NCBI RefSeq assembly: GCF_001718315.1
Contig: NZ_CP013362.1
Coordinates: forward strand, 2,852,001 to 2,916,000
From: Burkholderia diffusa
GTDB taxonomy: Bacteria > Pseudomonadota > Gammaproteobacteria > Burkholderiales > Burkholderiaceae
Reading direction: 5' to 3'
Length of the DNA: 64,000 bases
Part shown: piece after piece, positions 37,272 to 46,218 of the stretch
How positions within the stretch are numbered: the first letter of the stretch is position 1
Layout of the letters: each line of letters starts with the position of its first letter
Translations under genes and position numbers: made by a program
Notes under the pieces: model-generated
Databases searched by the model: none
The model's input: the letters and a program-made list of their open reading frames with translations, nothing else
What the model was told of the DNA's origin: nothing

Positions 37272-38033
37272 TCAGCTGCCCTTCGCGATGCGATCCTGGA
37301 TGTGCTGCGCACGGCTCGACGACGACGGGTGCGAGCTCATCATCGAGCTCTTGCCGCCATCGAGCTGCGCGAGCTTCTGGAACGCGGTGACGAGGCCCCT
37401 CTGGTTCATGTTCTTCTGCTTCATCAGGTCGAACGAGTAGTCGTCGGCCGCGCTTTCCTGCGTCTGCGAGAACTGCGCGTTGATGAACTTCTCGGTGATG
37501 TCGCCGAGCTGCGAGCTCGTCAGGGCCGCGACGCCCGGCGATGCCGCGCCGGCCGCCGTACGTGCCGCGCTGACCGCGTAGGCGGTCTGCATCGCCTTCT
37601 TCGAATGACCCAGCGCGACGTGGCCCATTTCATGACCGATCACGCCGCGCAATTCGTCGTCGTTCATCATGTCCATCAGGCCGCTGTACACGCGCACGCA
37701 GCCGTTGCCCATCGCCCACGCGTTGACGTCCTTGGTCATGTAGACCTTGTAGTTGATCTTCTGGCCGTTCAGCGTCATGTCGCCGAAGCCCTTCATCACC
37801 TTCGTCAGGCGCTTCGAATACGCGCTGTTCGGCGCGGCGATCTTCGATTCGGCGTCGCTCGCCTTGCACGAGTCGTTCGACAGCGCCGCGATGTCGCTGT
37901 CCGACAGCGTCGCCGCCTTGAACAGGCTGGTCCCCGCCGACGTCAGGCTGTTCGCGTCGAGATTCTGCACCCCGCCGCATGCGCTCAACAGGAACGCCAT
38001 GCCACACGCTGCCGCCGCTTTCTTGATATGCAT
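37272..38033 (-). CDS. M48 family lipoprotein metalloprotease
   Basis: A 253-residue zinc protease. Signal peptide with lipobox LLSAC (Cys19) predicts a lipoprotein in the cell envelope. The zinc motif HEMGH is at residues 134-138, with a downstream glutamate in the segment ESAADDYSFDLM. It resembles the LoiP/YcaL group, which act in outer-membrane protein quality control. It lacks TPR repeats, so it is not a full BepA. Confidence 0.9.
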   Translation of the reverse strand: MHIKKAAAACGMAFLLSACGGVQNLDANSLTSAGTSLFKAATLSDSDIAALSNDSCKASDAESKIAAPNSAYSKRLTKVMKGFGDMTLNGQKINYKVYMTKDVNAWAMGNGCVRVYSGLMDMMNDDELRGVIGHEMGHVALGHSKKAMQTAYAVSAARTAAGAASPGVAALTSSQLGDITEKFINAQFSQTQESAADDYSFDLMKQKNMNQRGLVTAFQKLAQLDGGKSSMMSSHPSSSSRAQHIQDRIAKGS

Positions 38034-38183
38034 CCCGGATCCCTCGGTAGTTGTATTTGGGAGCGGCGATTTTGCATAATTCGGCAGAAAATTACCAGAT
38101 GTTTACATCGAATGACAGCCTGATTACTGACGGATATGGAATGAACGGCGCGATTGATCGACGAATTGACGACAATCGCGCCA

Positions 38184-38990
38184 TCAATCGCCGCGGCCGG
38201 ACGATCGGCTGAGCGCGGCAGGCGACCGTCGCGTGAGCCGCCGCGCGACCAGCATCGGCAGTCGCACCACGAAACCGGCGAAGAGCCGCAGATGCATCCA
38301 CACGAGCAGCGCGTTGTCGCGGCCATAGTGGAAATGCGACACGCCGCCCTCGTGCGCGCCGAAGTAGCGCACCGGCGCTTCGATGCGGATCGGCCGCACC
38401 CCGGCCCAGCACAGCCGCACGGCCGCTTCCGGATCGAAGTCGAACCCGCGCATCCACGACTGGCGATGCATGATCGCGGCGAGTGGTGCGACCGGGTACA
38501 CGCGAAAGCCGTACAACGAATCGCCGATCCCGGCCCATAGCGTCTCGAGGTCGGCCCATCCGTTCGACAGCCGCCGCCCCTGCACGCGCAGCTGCGGCGC
38601 GCTCGCGTCGAACTTCGGCAGGCCCAGCACCATCGCATCCGGCGCCGCCTGCGACGCGGCCATGAATTCGGGAATCAGGTCGGCCGGATGCTGGCCGTCG
38701 GAATCCATCGTCAGCACGTGCGTGAAGCCGCTCGCAGCAGCCGCGTCGAGCCCGGCCAGCACCGCGACGCCCTTGCCGCGGTTCTCCGGCAGCACGATCA
38801 CGCGCAGCCCGGGGTCGCGTTCGGCCATCGCCTGCAGCCGCTCGGCGCTGCCGTCGGTGCTGCCGTCGACGACGACCCACACCGGATTCCACTGCGCGCG
38901 GGCGTTGCGCACGGTCGTGTCGACCTTGACGCCCGGGTTGTAGCTCGGAATCAGTACGAGATGCGTGGACGACGCGTGCAGCTTGGACAT
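38184..38990 (-). CDS. Family 2 glycosyltransferase in the aryl-polyene-like cluster
   Basis: A 268-residue GT-A glycosyltransferase. LVLIPSYNPG starts the nucleotide-binding fold (residues 11-20), VDGSTDGSAERL follows, and TMDSDGQHPADLI supplies the DxD motif (D96, D98). Near residue 190 it has GFDFDPEAAVRL and a conserved FHYGRDN segment. It has no obvious N-terminal membrane segment; two weakly hydrophobic stretches lie at the C-terminus. Related glycosyltransferases accompany acyltransferases in xanthomonadin and APE clusters, where they may decorate the polyene or its lipid carrier. It is the last gene of the minus-strand arm. Confidence 0.82.
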   Translation of the reverse strand: MSKLHASSTHLVLIPSYNPGVKVDTTVRNARAQWNPVWVVVDGSTDGSAERLQAMAERDPGLRVIVLPENRGKGVAVLAGLDAAAASGFTHVLTMDSDGQHPADLIPEFMAASQAAPDAMVLGLPKFDASAPQLRVQGRRLSNGWADLETLWAGIGDSLYGFRVYPVAPLAAIMHRQSWMRGFDFDPEAAVRLCWAGVRPIRIEAPVRYFGAHEGGVSHFHYGRDNALLVWMHLRLFAGFVVRLPMLVARRLTRRSPAALSRSSGRGD

Positions 38991-39106
38991 GGGAACGGCC
39001 GATTGCGAAGACGAGGATCCTGACAAAAGTTTATGACCTGCAGGCGACTGCCGACAGGCCTGGTCGACGCCGGGCGACGGTTCGCGCAGCGACAGGCTCG
39101 CGCGCT

Positions 39107-40396
39107 TCACGACAGGTTCTCCAGCGGATGGCCGGCGCTCGCTTCGATCTCGACAAGCAGATCGTCGCGGCACACGTCCGCGTGGACGAACAGCGGCCGC
39201 ACGCCGGGGCCCGCCGCCTCGCGCAGCGCGCGTTCGATCGCGGCGAGCGCCGCGGCATCGCCGGCGTCGCGCACGTAGACGCGGTAGCTCAGGTCGGCGA
39301 GCGCGAAGGGGCCGTGCCCCTGCCGCGCGGCCTGCTCGAGCACGGCGGCCAGGTTCGCGATCGTCTCGCGCGTTTGCGCGACGACGTCGCCGCGATGCAC
39401 GGTGCGATGCCCGACGATGCTGGCGGTGCCCGACACGAACAGCAACGGCGCGGCATCGTCGCCAGGCCACGCGGCCGCGCGCGCGAACGTCGGCGCACGC
39501 GGGCCGTATTCCGCCGGGTAGTGATACGCGCTGACCTGGCGCGGGTTCTCGACCGGATCGGCCGGCGTGCGGCTCGCGATGAAATGGATCGCGAGCGGCG
39601 CGGCCGGCGGCGTGTCGCGCTCGACCGGCACGACCGAGCCGAGCGCGCAGGCCGCCGGCACGCTGCCCGTCAGCGCGCGACGGCACGCGTCGAACGCGCG
39701 CTGCCTGCCGATATTGAACTGACGATAGCGTTCGATCCCGAACTGCAGCGCGTTGATCGCGGGCACCGTATTCCAGATTCGCAGCGGATGCGCGATGCCG
39801 AGCATGTCGAGCACGTCGAACAGCGCGCGGTACGCGTCGTATGTCGCGCGTTCGAGCGGCGTGCCGCCGTCGCGATCGGCATCGGCCGCTTCCGCCTCTT
39901 CCTGCACGACGATGCTGCCGAACACGAGCCCCGCCGTTTCGCTGTAGCGATACTGCAGCGTGCCGCGTCGCTCGCTGCGCAGATCGTGCGCGTCGCACTG
40001 CCAGATTTCGCAGACCGCGCCGGCGCGTGCGTGGCTGCCGGCGTCGAGCAGCGCCATCTGCACCGGCGCGAGCGGCAGGTCGGGTGCGGCGGCGGCGAGC
40101 ATGCCGGCCATCGCGTCGGTCGGCGCGCCGGCCGCGCCGATGCAGACCGCACCGAGCGCGCCGGGAAACACGATATCGAATGCGTCGCCCCGCTGCCGCG
40201 CAGCGTGCAGCAGTGCAGTCAGCCGCGCATGATCGATCTGGACGAGTCGCAACGCACGGTTGCCGCCGTTCGCTGCGGGCGACAGGCCCACTCGCGATGC
40301 GGCGGCTCCGCCCGTCATGGGTTCGCGCGTGACCGCGATCGTGGCGGACGACACTGAGCACGCTTGCCGTTCGGCGTCGACTGGATGCACTGACAC
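39107..40396 (-). CDS. Chorismatase-like (FkbO/Hyg5/XanB2 family) hydroxybenzoate-forming enzyme
   Basis: A 429-residue protein of the FkbO/Hyg5/XanB2 chorismatase family. Supporting segments are LRIWNTVPAINALQFGIERYRQFNIGRQRAFD (near residue 205; key part WNTVPAIN...ERYRQFN), FIASRTPADPVENPRQVSAY (near 275), and FVSGTASIVGHRTVHRGDV in the C-terminal RidA-like fold (near 319). XanB2 in Xanthomonas converts chorismate to 3- and 4-hydroxybenzoate, starters for xanthomonadin and for ubiquinone. The start is a GTG after a GAGGA site, leaving an N-terminal extension of about 45 residues that may not be conserved. Which hydroxybenzoate isomer is made cannot be read from sequence. Confidence 0.82.
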   Translation of the reverse strand: MSVHPVDAERQACSVSSATIAVTREPMTGGAAASRVGLSPAANGGNRALRLVQIDHARLTALLHAARQRGDAFDIVFPGALGAVCIGAAGAPTDAMAGMLAAAAPDLPLAPVQMALLDAGSHARAGAVCEIWQCDAHDLRSERRGTLQYRYSETAGLVFGSIVVQEEAEAADADRDGGTPLERATYDAYRALFDVLDMLGIAHPLRIWNTVPAINALQFGIERYRQFNIGRQRAFDACRRALTGSVPAACALGSVVPVERDTPPAAPLAIHFIASRTPADPVENPRQVSAYHYPAEYGPRAPTFARAAAWPGDDAAPLLFVSGTASIVGHRTVHRGDVVAQTRETIANLAAVLEQAARQGHGPFALADLSYRVYVRDAGDAAALAAIERALREAAGPGVRPLFVHADVCRDDLLVEIEASAGHPLENLS

Positions 40397-40493
40397 TTCG
40401 ATTTCCTCACTATGCGGTGCAGGCGCGCGGCATCGTGGCCACGCGCCGCGTTGCGCGCCGTTGCGTCGCGTCAGGCCGGCGGCGCGCGCATCG

Positions 40494-41210
40494 TCATGCG
40501 AGCCCGCCGTTGACGGACAGCACCTGTCCCGTCACATAAGCGGCCGCGTCGGATACCAGATACGCGACCATCGCCGCGACTTCATCGGGCCGCCCCGCGC
40601 GTTGCGCCGGCACGAGCTGCCTGATCCGTTCGGCGGGAAACACCTGGTCCGCCATCGGCGATTCGATGATGCCGGGCGCGACCGCGTTCACCGTGATGCC
40701 GCGCGACGCAAGCTCCAGCGACAGCGACTTCGTCGCGCCGATCAGCCCCGCCTTCGCGGCCGCGTAGTTGACCTGCCCGCGATTGCCGGTCACGCCCGCG
40801 ACCGACGCGATGTTGACGATCCGGCCGCGCCGCGTGCGGATCATCGGCAGCAGCAACGGCTGCGTCACGTTGAAAAAACCGTTGAGCGTCACGTCGATTA
40901 CGCTGTGCCACTGCCGGCGCGACATGCCGGCCATCGGCGCGTCGTCGTGAATGCCCGCGTTGTTGACGAGGATCTGCACCGGTGCATCGTCGATGAACGG
41001 CGCGAGCGCGGCGAGCGTCGCATCGGCGTCGGTCACGTCGAATGCAATCGCATGCGCGGCGCCGCCAGCCGCGACGATCCGCTGGGCAACCGCCTCCGCC
41101 TGCGCGAGATTGCGGTTCGCGTGCACCCAGACTTCGTGGCCGGCCTGCGCAAGCGCCGCGCAGATCGCCTGCCCGAGTGCGCCGCTGCCGCCGGTTACGA
41201 GCGCACGCAT
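40494..41210 (-). CDS. 3-oxoacyl-ACP reductase (FabG-like SDR) of the polyene cluster
   Basis: A 238-residue short-chain dehydrogenase. The Rossmann loop is VTGGSGALGQAI (residues 5-16), NNAGIHDDAP is the structural motif, the catalytic Ser is in NIASVAGVTGN and the catalytic Tyr-Lys in NYAAAKAG. C-terminal VTGQVLSVNGGLA is typical of FabG. Its setting between an ACP and a chorismatase indicates reduction of 3-oxo polyene intermediates on the ACP. A GGAGCAATGCG ribosome site precedes the ATG. Confidence 0.88.
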   Translation of the reverse strand: MRALVTGGSGALGQAICAALAQAGHEVWVHANRNLAQAEAVAQRIVAAGGAAHAIAFDVTDADATLAALAPFIDDAPVQILVNNAGIHDDAPMAGMSRRQWHSVIDVTLNGFFNVTQPLLLPMIRTRRGRIVNIASVAGVTGNRGQVNYAAAKAGLIGATKSLSLELASRGITVNAVAPGIIESPMADQVFPAERIRQLVPAQRAGRPDEVAAMVAYLVSDAAAYVTGQVLSVNGGLA

Positions 41211-41310
41211 CGCATTGCTCCGTTCATCGCGTTTCCTCCAGATCGACGCGGCGGTGGTTCGTCCAGCCACCGTCGCCGCGTGCCGTCGTCGTCCTCGTGC
41301 CGCGCCGCCG

Positions 41311-41574
41311 TCACTTCGTGCGATGCGCGGCGACGTACTCGGCAAGCGCGCCGAGCGTCGCGAAGATCTTCTGGTTGTCCGGATTGTCCGAGCGCAGCTC
41401 GAAGCCGTACTTCTTCGAAATCAGCAGCGCGATTTCCAGGATGTCGATGGAGTCGAGCCCGAAGCCCTCGCCATACAGCGGGGTCTCGGCCGTCACCGTT
41501 TCGAGCGGGACGTCTTCGAGATTCAGTTCGCCGATGATCAGCGTGGCGAGCTCTTGTTCGAGTGCGTTCATCAT
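41311..41574 (-). CDS. Acyl carrier protein of the polyene cluster
   Basis: An 87-residue acyl carrier protein. The phosphopantetheine attachment serine is in GLDSIDILEIALLISKKYG (S42 from the first ATG). It is acidic in the first half and of ACP length. Two adjacent ATG codons (41574 and 41571) are possible starts; neither has a strong ribosome site. It heads the minus-strand arm, so it is expressed from the long divergent region. It is the only ACP visible in this cluster. Confidence 0.88.
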   Translation of the reverse strand: MMNALEQELATLIIGELNLEDVPLETVTAETPLYGEGFGLDSIDILEIALLISKKYGFELRSDNPDNQKIFATLGALAEYVAAHRTK

Positions 41575-42157
41575 GATTGCGGGCAGGCGGCCATGGCAGC
41601 GGGAGGCGCCCGGAAACGGCAATCGTCATGCGCGACCGGCGCGTGCGAAGCGCGCGCGAATCTCCGTCCCTCCGGCGTTTGCCGGCTCCCCGCCTGCGTT
41701 ATTGGGGGTCGTTTGTAAAAGTTACGCGGATTCTAGACGATGGGGTATCGGCACGTATACGCGGAATGGTTACAGACTGAAGGCCCCCGCCGCGGCCGGT
41801 TTCGGGACCCGATCGCAGCAGACGCTTGAGCCGCTTCGGGCGGAAATGAATCGCCTCGGCGAAAGGTTCAGTGCGCTGCCATACATTCGGTTACAAAACC
41901 CGCCCGCGCCAACCTCGAACCGCCGCGCCGCGGCCCTAAAATGTGCGTGCACGACAGCCGGCCGGGACATCCACCCGGCCGCCATTCATATGATGTTTGA
42001 CGGCCCGACGAATGCGTCGGGCCTCGATCCGCCCGATGTTTCCAGCAGCCATGCCGCGCCCGACCGTTCGCTTCGCCCCGGTTTGCCCGCCCGTCCGCCG
42101 CCGTGCCGTGACGGACGACGGCCATGCACGCACGCGTCGCGTGCCCGGAGCGCCGCG
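41575..42157. other. Divergent control region of the polyene cluster
   Basis: 583 bases between the ACP gene (minus) and the membrane-protein gene (plus); both arms must be driven from here. It is more A/T-rich than its neighbours around 41705-41780. Three copies of GTTAC (near 41719, 41767 and 41890) are visible. A perfect nine-base hairpin lies at 42002-42023. No ORF here has both a ribosome site and a family match. Confidence 0.5.
42002..42023. repeat. Perfect inverted repeat in the polyene divergent region
   Basis: Arms GGCCCGACG (42002-42010) and CGTCGGGCC (42015-42023) around AATG. There is no T-run on either side, so it is not an ordinary terminator. It may be an mRNA leader hairpin for the plus-strand operon starting at 42158, or a protein-binding site. 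Confidence 0.5.
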
Positions 42158-42802
42158 ATGAGCTCGCCGCTCGACATCGCGCGCGGCGTCGGCGCGGTCG
42201 CCGCGGTGGCGGCGTACCAGATCGGCGCGCATTACGCGGCTGCGACGCCCGGCGCGCACGGCTTGGGTCTCGCGATGGCACTCGTGCCACCGCTGCTGCT
42301 CGCGCTTGGCGCGGCATTGCGCTCGCCGCGGCGTGGATGGCTGGTGTCCGCATGGCTGCTGGCCGCCGTCGCGCTGTGGGCCGGGCGCACCCCGCTCGCG
42401 CGCCATTTCGAATGGGGCCTGTATCTGGAACACGCGAGCTTCAACCTCGCGATGGCGCTGCTGTTCGGCCGCACGCTCGCCGCCGGGCAGGTGCCGTTGT
42501 GCACGCGCTTCGCGACGATGATCCACGGCACGATCACGCCGGCCGTCGCCCGCTACACGCGGCGCATCACGCTCGCATGGACGCTGTTCTTCGTCGCGAT
42601 CGCCGCCGTGTCGACGCTGCTGTTCGCGACCGCGCCGATCGTCGCGTGGTCGACGTTCGCGAACTACCTGTCGCTGCCGCTCGTCGCCGCAATGTTCGCC
42701 GCCGAGCATGCGTGCCGGCGCTTCGCGCTGCCGCACGACGCGCGGCCGCGGATGGTCGACGCGGTGCGCGCGTACCGCGCGTCGACGCAGCCGTCACGAT
42801 GA
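42158..42802 (+). CDS. COG4648-type polytopic membrane protein of the polyene cluster
   Basis: A 214-residue inner-membrane protein with about six hydrophobic segments (for example LAMALVPPLLLALGAAL near residues 39-55 and LAWTLFFVAIAAVSTLLFA near 138-156). Homologous proteins (COG4648) sit next to the AMP-ligase in many APE-type clusters but have no demonstrated activity. A GGAG site precedes the ATG; the open frame runs far upstream through noncoding DNA. First gene of the plus-strand operon. Confidence 0.8.
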   Translation: MSSPLDIARGVGAVAAVAAYQIGAHYAAATPGAHGLGLAMALVPPLLLALGAALRSPRRGWLVSAWLLAAVALWAGRTPLARHFEWGLYLEHASFNLAMALLFGRTLAAGQVPLCTRFATMIHGTITPAVARYTRRITLAWTLFFVAIAAVSTLLFATAPIVAWSTFANYLSLPLVAAMFAAEHACRRFALPHDARPRMVDAVRAYRASTQPSR

Positions 42803-42806
42803 ATTC

Positions 42807-44606
42807 ATGACCGGGCGCCGCATCGCGGCCGCGCCGGTGACCGCCTCCCGCTTCAGCCGATTTATGCCGACTTACCCGCTGGTGTTTCATTCCTCGCCGG
42901 ACCAGACGATTGCCTGGCGCGACGGCGCGCCCGTCAGCGTGCGCGCGTTCGTCGCCGACGTCGCGCGCGTGGCCGCCGCGCTGCCCGCCGGCGGCCACGT
43001 GTTCAACGTATGCCGCGATCGCTACCGGTTCGCGGTCAGCCTGTGCGCGGCGCTCGTCGCCGGCAGGATCAGCCTGCTGCCGTCGACCCACACGCCGGAG
43101 ATGGTGCGGCAGCTTGCGTCGTTCGCACCGGACGCGTTCTGCCTGCACGACGCGCCGGACTGCACGATCGACCTGCCGCGCTTCGCGTATCCGGACGCCG
43201 CGCCCGCCGACTTCCTCGGCGACGCGCCATGCGTGGTGCCGCGCATCGACGCGTCGCGGATCATGGCGTATGTGTTCACGTCCGGCTCGACCGGCGCGCC
43301 AGTGCCGCATCGCAAGACCTGGGGCTTCCTGGTCGGCTGCGTGCGCGCGGCGGCCGACCGCCTCGGCCTGCTCGACGGCCGCGCGGCCACGCTGATCGGC
43401 ACCGTGCCCGCGCAACACATGTACGGCTTCGAGTCGACGGTGCTGCTCGCGCTGATCGGCGGCCTCGCGTTCAGCAACCGCCAGCCGTTCTACCCGGTCG
43501 ACATTCGCGACGAACTCGCCGCGATCCCGCAGCCGCGCGTGCTCGTCACGTCGCCAATTCACCTGCGCGCGCTGCTGTCGGCCGGCCATGCGCTGCCGCC
43601 GGCCGCGCTCGTGCTGTCGGCCACCGCGCCGCTGTCGGAAAAGCTCGCATGCGAAGCCGAGGCCGCGCTCGATGCGCCACTCGTCGAGATCTACGGCAGC
43701 ACCGAGACCGGCCAGGTCGCGACGCGCCGCACATCGCAAGGCGCGACGTGGCAGCTGTTTCCCGGCATCCGCCTCGACACGCGCACGGCACATGACGCGG
43801 GCGACGACAGCGGCCCGACCGTGTGGGCGTCGGGCGGCCACGTCGAAACCCCCGTGCCGATGGGCGACGCGCTCGAACTGCTCGGCGACGGCCGGTTCCT
43901 GCTGCACGGCCGCAAGGCGGACCTCGTCAACATCGCCGGCAAGCGCACGTCGCTCGCCTATCTGAATCACCAGTTGAACGCGATCGCCGGCGTCGTGGAC
44001 GGCGTGTTCTTCATGCCGGACGACGCCGCGCCGGCCGGCGCCGATGCGACCCGCGAACCGGTCACGCGGCTCGTCGCGCTCGTGGTCGCGCCGACGCTCG
44101 CCGCGGCCGACCTGCAGCGCGCGCTGCGCGAGCGGATCGATCCCGCATTCATGCCGCGTCCGCTCGTGTTCGTCGACGCATTGCCCCGCAACGAAACGGG
44201 CAAGCTGCCGCGCGACGTGCTCGCCGCGCTCGTTGCACGGCACGCGCGCAGCGCGATGGGCGACACGAGCGAGCTCGCCGTGACGGATGCACCGCTCGCG
44301 TTCACGATTCCCGCCGATCACCCGGCGCTGCCCGGGCATTTCCCCGGTCATCCGATCGTGCCGGGCGTCGTGCTGCTCGATCACGCGATCGCCGCGCTCG
44401 GCGCGTCGCTGAACCGCCCGCTGCACACGTGGCGGCTGGCTTCCGCGAAATTCCTGAGCCCGGTCGCGCCCGGCGAGCCGCTCGATCTCGCGTTCGATGC
44501 GACAGCCGGCGGCGCGATCCGCTTCACGCTGCGCACCGGCGCGCGCGACGTCGCCACCGGCGTGCTGTCCGCGCCGCTCGCCGCGCAGGACGGCACACTG
44601 CCATGA
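42807..44606 (+). CDS. AMP-ligase fused to a C-terminal hotdog dehydratase domain
   Basis: A 599-residue two-domain protein. Residues about 20-480 form an ANL-family adenylating enzyme: the P-loop-like motif YVFTSGSTGAPVPHRK (155-170), the A5-like YGSTETGQVATR, and the C-terminal lysine motif RNETGKLPRD. Residues about 493-599 form a FabZ/ApeI-like hotdog domain with HFPGHPIVPGVVLLDHA. The ligase would activate the hydroxybenzoate starter and load the ACP; the dehydratase would act on 3-hydroxyacyl-ACP. In E. coli-type APE clusters these functions (ApeH, ApeI) are separate genes. The ATG at 42807 or one at 42864 could be the start. Confidence 0.85.
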   Translation: MTGRRIAAAPVTASRFSRFMPTYPLVFHSSPDQTIAWRDGAPVSVRAFVADVARVAAALPAGGHVFNVCRDRYRFAVSLCAALVAGRISLLPSTHTPEMVRQLASFAPDAFCLHDAPDCTIDLPRFAYPDAAPADFLGDAPCVVPRIDASRIMAYVFTSGSTGAPVPHRKTWGFLVGCVRAAADRLGLLDGRAATLIGTVPAQHMYGFESTVLLALIGGLAFSNRQPFYPVDIRDELAAIPQPRVLVTSPIHLRALLSAGHALPPAALVLSATAPLSEKLACEAEAALDAPLVEIYGSTETGQVATRRTSQGATWQLFPGIRLDTRTAHDAGDDSGPTVWASGGHVETPVPMGDALELLGDGRFLLHGRKADLVNIAGKRTSLAYLNHQLNAIAGVVDGVFFMPDDAAPAGADATREPVTRLVALVVAPTLAAADLQRALRERIDPAFMPRPLVFVDALPRNETGKLPRDVLAALVARHARSAMGDTSELAVTDAPLAFTIPADHPALPGHFPGHPIVPGVVLLDHAIAALGASLNRPLHTWRLASAKFLSPVAPGEPLDLAFDATAGGAIRFTLRTGARDVATGVLSAPLAAQDGTLP

Positions 44607-45577
44607 AGCGCACCGCTTGGGCCGAGCGCCAGGAGCGCAGCAACGCGGCGCTGCTGCGCGCGATGACCTGGATCTCGCTGCGGTTCGGCCGACGGCCGTC
44701 GCGTGTCGTACTGCACGCCATCGCGGCCTATTTCGTGCTGTTCTCGCCAGCCGCCTGCGCGGCGTCGCGCGACTATCTGCGCCGCGTGCTCGGCCGTCCC
44801 GCGCGCTGGCGCGACGTGTACCGGCACGTGTTCACGTTCGCGGCGACGATCCACGACCGCATCTATCTGATGAACGGCCGCTTCGATCTGTTCGACATCC
44901 GGCTGCATGGCGAAACGCGCGTCGACGACGCACTCGCCGCCGGGCGCGGCGCATTCCTGATGGGCGCGCACCTCGGCAGCTTCGAAGTCGTGCGCGCGAT
45001 CGGCCGCACGCGTGCGGACCTGCGCGTCGTCGTCACGATGTTCGAAGAGAACGCGCGCAAGATCAACGCGACGCTCGCCGCCGTGAACCCGGCCGCGAAA
45101 CCGGAAGTGATTCCGCTCGGGCAGGTCGATTCGATGCTGAAGGTGCGCGAGCGCCTCGACGCGAACTGCATGGTCGGCATGCTCGCCGACCGCACGCTGC
45201 TCGACGATGCGGCAACATCGCTGCGGCGGTTGCCGCTGCTCGGCGCACCGGCCGCATTCCCGCTCGGGCCGCTGTACATGGCCGCGATGCTGCGGCGCCC
45301 GGTGCTGTTCATGACGGGCCTCTATCGCGACGGCAACCGCTACGACGTGCACTTCGAGACGCTCGCCGATTTCTCCGACGTGGGCCGCGACGCGCGTGCG
45401 GCGGCCGTCGACGCGGCGCTTGCGCGCTACGTCGCGCTGCTCGACAGGTATTGCCGCGCGGCGCCGTACAACTGGTTCAACTATTTCGATTTCTGGCAGA
45501 CCGGCGCGGCGGCTGCGCGCCGCGACGATGCGCGCGCGTGCGCCGACCTGCCGGCCACGAGGGATTCCGACGCATGA
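44603..45577 (+). CDS. Lysophospholipid acyltransferase family (LpxL/HtrB-like) protein
   Basis: A 324-residue membrane-associated acyltransferase. The LAGAHLGSFE-type motif appears as MGAHLGSFEVVRAIG (near residue 119), and downstream are LADRTLLDDAATSL and FLGAPAAFPLGP-like LLGAPAAFPLGPLYMAA. The ending YNWFNYFDFW is characteristic of the LpxL-like group found in APE clusters. It probably moves the polyene acyl chain from ACP onto a lipid-linked acceptor. The start overlaps the ligase stop codon in ATGA. Confidence 0.85.
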   Translation: MKRTAWAERQERSNAALLRAMTWISLRFGRRPSRVVLHAIAAYFVLFSPAACAASRDYLRRVLGRPARWRDVYRHVFTFAATIHDRIYLMNGRFDLFDIRLHGETRVDDALAAGRGAFLMGAHLGSFEVVRAIGRTRADLRVVVTMFEENARKINATLAAVNPAAKPEVIPLGQVDSMLKVRERLDANCMVGMLADRTLLDDAATSLRRLPLLGAPAAFPLGPLYMAAMLRRPVLFMTGLYRDGNRYDVHFETLADFSDVGRDARAAAVDAALARYVALLDRYCRAAPYNWFNYFDFWQTGAAAARRDDARACADLPATRDSDA

Positions 45578-46218
45578 CCGCCGCTCGCCGCTTCCTGTCG
45601 CTGTTCCCGCTCCCGCGCGCGCTCGCGCTGCGCCGCTCGATGCGCACGTTCGCCATCACGGCCGCCGTCGCGCTCGCCCTGCCCGCGTACGCGGCCGATA
45701 CCGGTTCCGCGTGGACCCTGGACCGGCTGATGTCGACGCTCGCGCAGCACAAGTCCGGGCGCGCGACGTTCACCGAGACGAAGACGCTGTCGATCGCCGC
45801 GCAACCGCTCGAATCGTCGGGCGAACTCGTGTTCGTCGCACCCGATCACCTCGAGAAGCACACGCTCAGCCCGAAGCCCGAGCATCTCGTCGTCGACGGC
45901 GACATGCTCACCGTCGAGCGCAACAACCGCAAGTACACGCTCGCGCTGGCGCGCTATCCGGAGCTCGGCGCGTTCATCGACAGCATCCGCGCGACGCTCG
46001 CCGGCAATCGCTACGCGCTCGAGCAGGTCTACAAGGTCGCACTCGCCGGTCGCGGCGACGACTGGACGCTGATGCTCACGCCGCTCGATTCGCGGATGCT
46101 GAAGGTGGTCAGCACGATCACGCTCGAAGGCTCGCGCGACGTGTTGCGCAGCGTCGCGATCCAGCAGGCCGACGGCGACCATTCGACGATGCGCCTGCAA
46201 CCCGTCCCCGCGCAGTGA
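45574..46218 (+). CDS. LolA-like outer-membrane lipoprotein carrier protein
   Basis: A 214-residue exported protein. Signal sequence in the first 40 residues (SMRTFAITAAVALALPAYAAD, cleavage near AYA-A). The mature part is a LolA-like fold with ATFTETKTLSIAAQPLESSGELVFVAPDHLEK, a family-typical run (residues about 62-93). It should ferry a lipid or polyene-lipid through the periplasm. Start overlaps the previous gene by four bases; its own stop overlaps the next start as TGATG. Confidence 0.85.
   Translation: MTAARRFLSLFPLPRALALRRSMRTFAITAAVALALPAYAADTGSAWTLDRLMSTLAQHKSGRATFTETKTLSIAAQPLESSGELVFVAPDHLEKHTLSPKPEHLVVDGDMLTVERNNRKYTLALARYPELGAFIDSIRATLAGNRYALEQVYKVALAGRGDDWTLMLTPLDSRMLKVVSTITLEGSRDVLRSVAIQQADGDHSTMRLQPVPAQ

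Noticed and set aside
41042..42157. A long plus-strand frame reading into the COG4648-type membrane protein gene
   Set aside because: Its first 370 codons run through antisense ketoreductase/ACP sequence and noncoding DNA; only the part from the ATG at 42158, which has a ribosome site, matches the family.
42708..42806. An extended N-terminus for the ligase-dehydratase gene
   Set aside because: The frame continues into the preceding gene with an Arg-rich translation that does not look like a protein; starts at 42807 or 42864 fit better.
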